Origin: Pinibacter soli
GTDB lineage: Bacteria > Bacteroidota > Bacteroidia > Chitinophagales > Chitinophagaceae
Direction: 5' to 3'
Length of the DNA stretch: 64,000 nt
NCBI RefSeq assembly: GCF_029961145.1
Contig: NZ_JASBRG010000005.1
Location: 372,001-436,000 of the forward strand
In this document: in pieces, positions 63,375 through 64,000 of the stretch
How the letters are laid out: each line of letters starts with the position of its first letter
Numbering within the stretch: the stretch's first letter is position 1
Position numbers and translations under genes: made by a program
Notes under the pieces: generated by a model
Seen by the model: only the letters and a program-made list of their open reading frames with translations
Told to the model about the DNA's origin: nothing
Databases searched by the model: none

Positions 63375-64000
63375 ATGCAAGAGAAAAAGTACTCGATTAA
63401 AGACTGGGCAGATGATGATAAACCCCGCGAAAAACTACGATCAAAAGGCGCAAATTCACTAAGCGATGCTGAACTTCTTGCAATATTGATCCGTGATGGA
63501 AATGCCCAGAAAAACGCTCTGGACCTGGGAAGAGAGGTTCTTAGGCTTGGCAACGGCAGCCTTTCTGAACTCGGTAAACTTACGGTCAATGATTTTATGA
63601 CCATCAAAGGCATAGGAGAAGCAAAAGCAGTTGCGATCGCCGCAGCTCTCGAAATTGGTCGAAGACGTGAAGGAGGGCCGTCCATAGAAAAAACAATGAT
63701 TCGGGACAGCAGAAGGGTCGCCGATTTCTTCCGGGGATTGCTGAAAGATATGAGCCAGGAAGTTTTTGCGGTTCTTTTCCTTAATCAATCCAACAAAGTG
63801 ATCCGGCATGAAATAGTAAGTGTTGGTGGTATTACCAGCACAGTTGTAGATGTTCGTGTTATTTTAAAAAAAGCACTTAAAGAAGAGGCAGTTTCTCTTA
63901 TTGTTTGTCACAATCACCCCTCGGGCAATTTGAAGCCAAGCAAGGCCGACGATCTGATGACCCATAAATTAAAAGAATCCGCTTCGCTATTAGATATCAA
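63375..64000 (+). CDS. radC: RadC/YicR family JAMM protein, 3' end outside window
   Basis: The start MQEKKYSIKDWADDDKPREK is a typical RadC N-terminus, followed by LRSKGANSLSDAELLAILIR. A helix-hairpin-helix follows (FMTIKGIGEAKAVAIAAALE). The JAMM metallo-site reads CHNHPSGNLKPSKAD near the window end. About 208 codons are visible of roughly 230, so about 20 are missing. RadC proteins are JAB1/MPN-type and probably metallo-hydrolases; a DNA-repair role is no longer firmly supported. Confidence 0.92.
   Translation, partial: MQEKKYSIKDWADDDKPREKLRSKGANSLSDAELLAILIRDGNAQKNALDLGREVLRLGNGSLSELGKLTVNDFMTIKGIGEAKAVAIAAALEIGRRREGGPSIEKTMIRDSRRVADFFRGLLKDMSQEVFAVLFLNQSNKVIRHEIVSVGGITSTVVDVRVILKKALKEEAVSLIVCHNHPSGNLKPSKADDLMTHKLKESASLLDI

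Overview
The window is a roughly 40% GC piece of a Bacteroidota chromosome, most likely a member of Chitinophagaceae or a close relative. Support for this comes from PorU and PorV of the type IX secretion system (T9SS), a T9SS C-terminal sorting domain on a 1170-residue surface protein, type III glutamine synthetase, GH92, DUF1080 and GLPGLI/DUF4412-type secreted proteins, and the Bacteroidota promoter -7 element TAnnTTTG in front of many genes. There is no prophage, CRISPR array or intact insertion sequence. Both ends cut a gene: glnN on the left and radC on the right.

Layout. 1-11.2 kb: glnN (partial), a TPR protein, comA-aroE, a cytochrome c lipoprotein, a dienelactone-hydrolase-like protein, pyrG and yidC. 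11.3-14.7 kb: a GLPGLI/DUF4412-like protein and two glycosyltransferases. 14.7-21 kb: porV-porU on the minus strand. 21-24.9 kb: tyrS, an amino-acid permease, a DinB-like protein, tRNA-Gln and a 55-codon ORF resembling an antitoxin N-terminus. 25-30.1 kb: a sugar-oxidation cluster with a double-DUF1080 protein, two Gfo/Idh/MocA oxidoreductases and ApbE. 30.3-36 kb: a META protein, a GH92 alpha-mannosidase, a basic-secretory-protein peptidase and a LacI regulator. Matching palindromes containing TAAAACG lie at three promoters here, which suggests a small regulon. 36-43 kb: nucleotide-sugar genes for dTDP-rhamnose, UDP-glucuronate/UDP-xylose and a DegT aminotransferase. 43-46.5 kb: waaA, tdk and hypotheticals. 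46.5-50.6 kb: a T9SS adhesin with two C-type lectin domains, each apparently inserted in a HYR domain, and a small partner gene. 51-55.2 kb: a LuxR-type regulator, ccmBCD and gdhA. 55.3-64 kb: an HsdR-N-like nuclease-fold protein, amn, a fused peptide-ABC ATPase, an IS1595-derived protein that has apparently lost catalytic residues, an FAA hydrolase, pth, rplY, prs, a small membrane protein and radC (partial).

The most unusual feature is the intergenic DNA. At least seven families of short imperfect repeats occur, mostly as facing pairs, and several are nested in one another in both orders. Some overlap genes so that they supply stop codons and C-terminal residues (dienelactone hydrolase, ApbE, LuxR). 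The IS1595-derived gene lies beside one of the clearest nested copies. Whether the two are connected is conjecture.

Functional themes are the cell envelope (YidC, T9SS, nucleotide sugars, WaaA, glycosyltransferases), glycan and glycoprotein use (GH92, peptidase, DUF1080, oxidoreductases) and respiratory cytochrome assembly. Calls rest on reading motifs by eye; no database search was possible.
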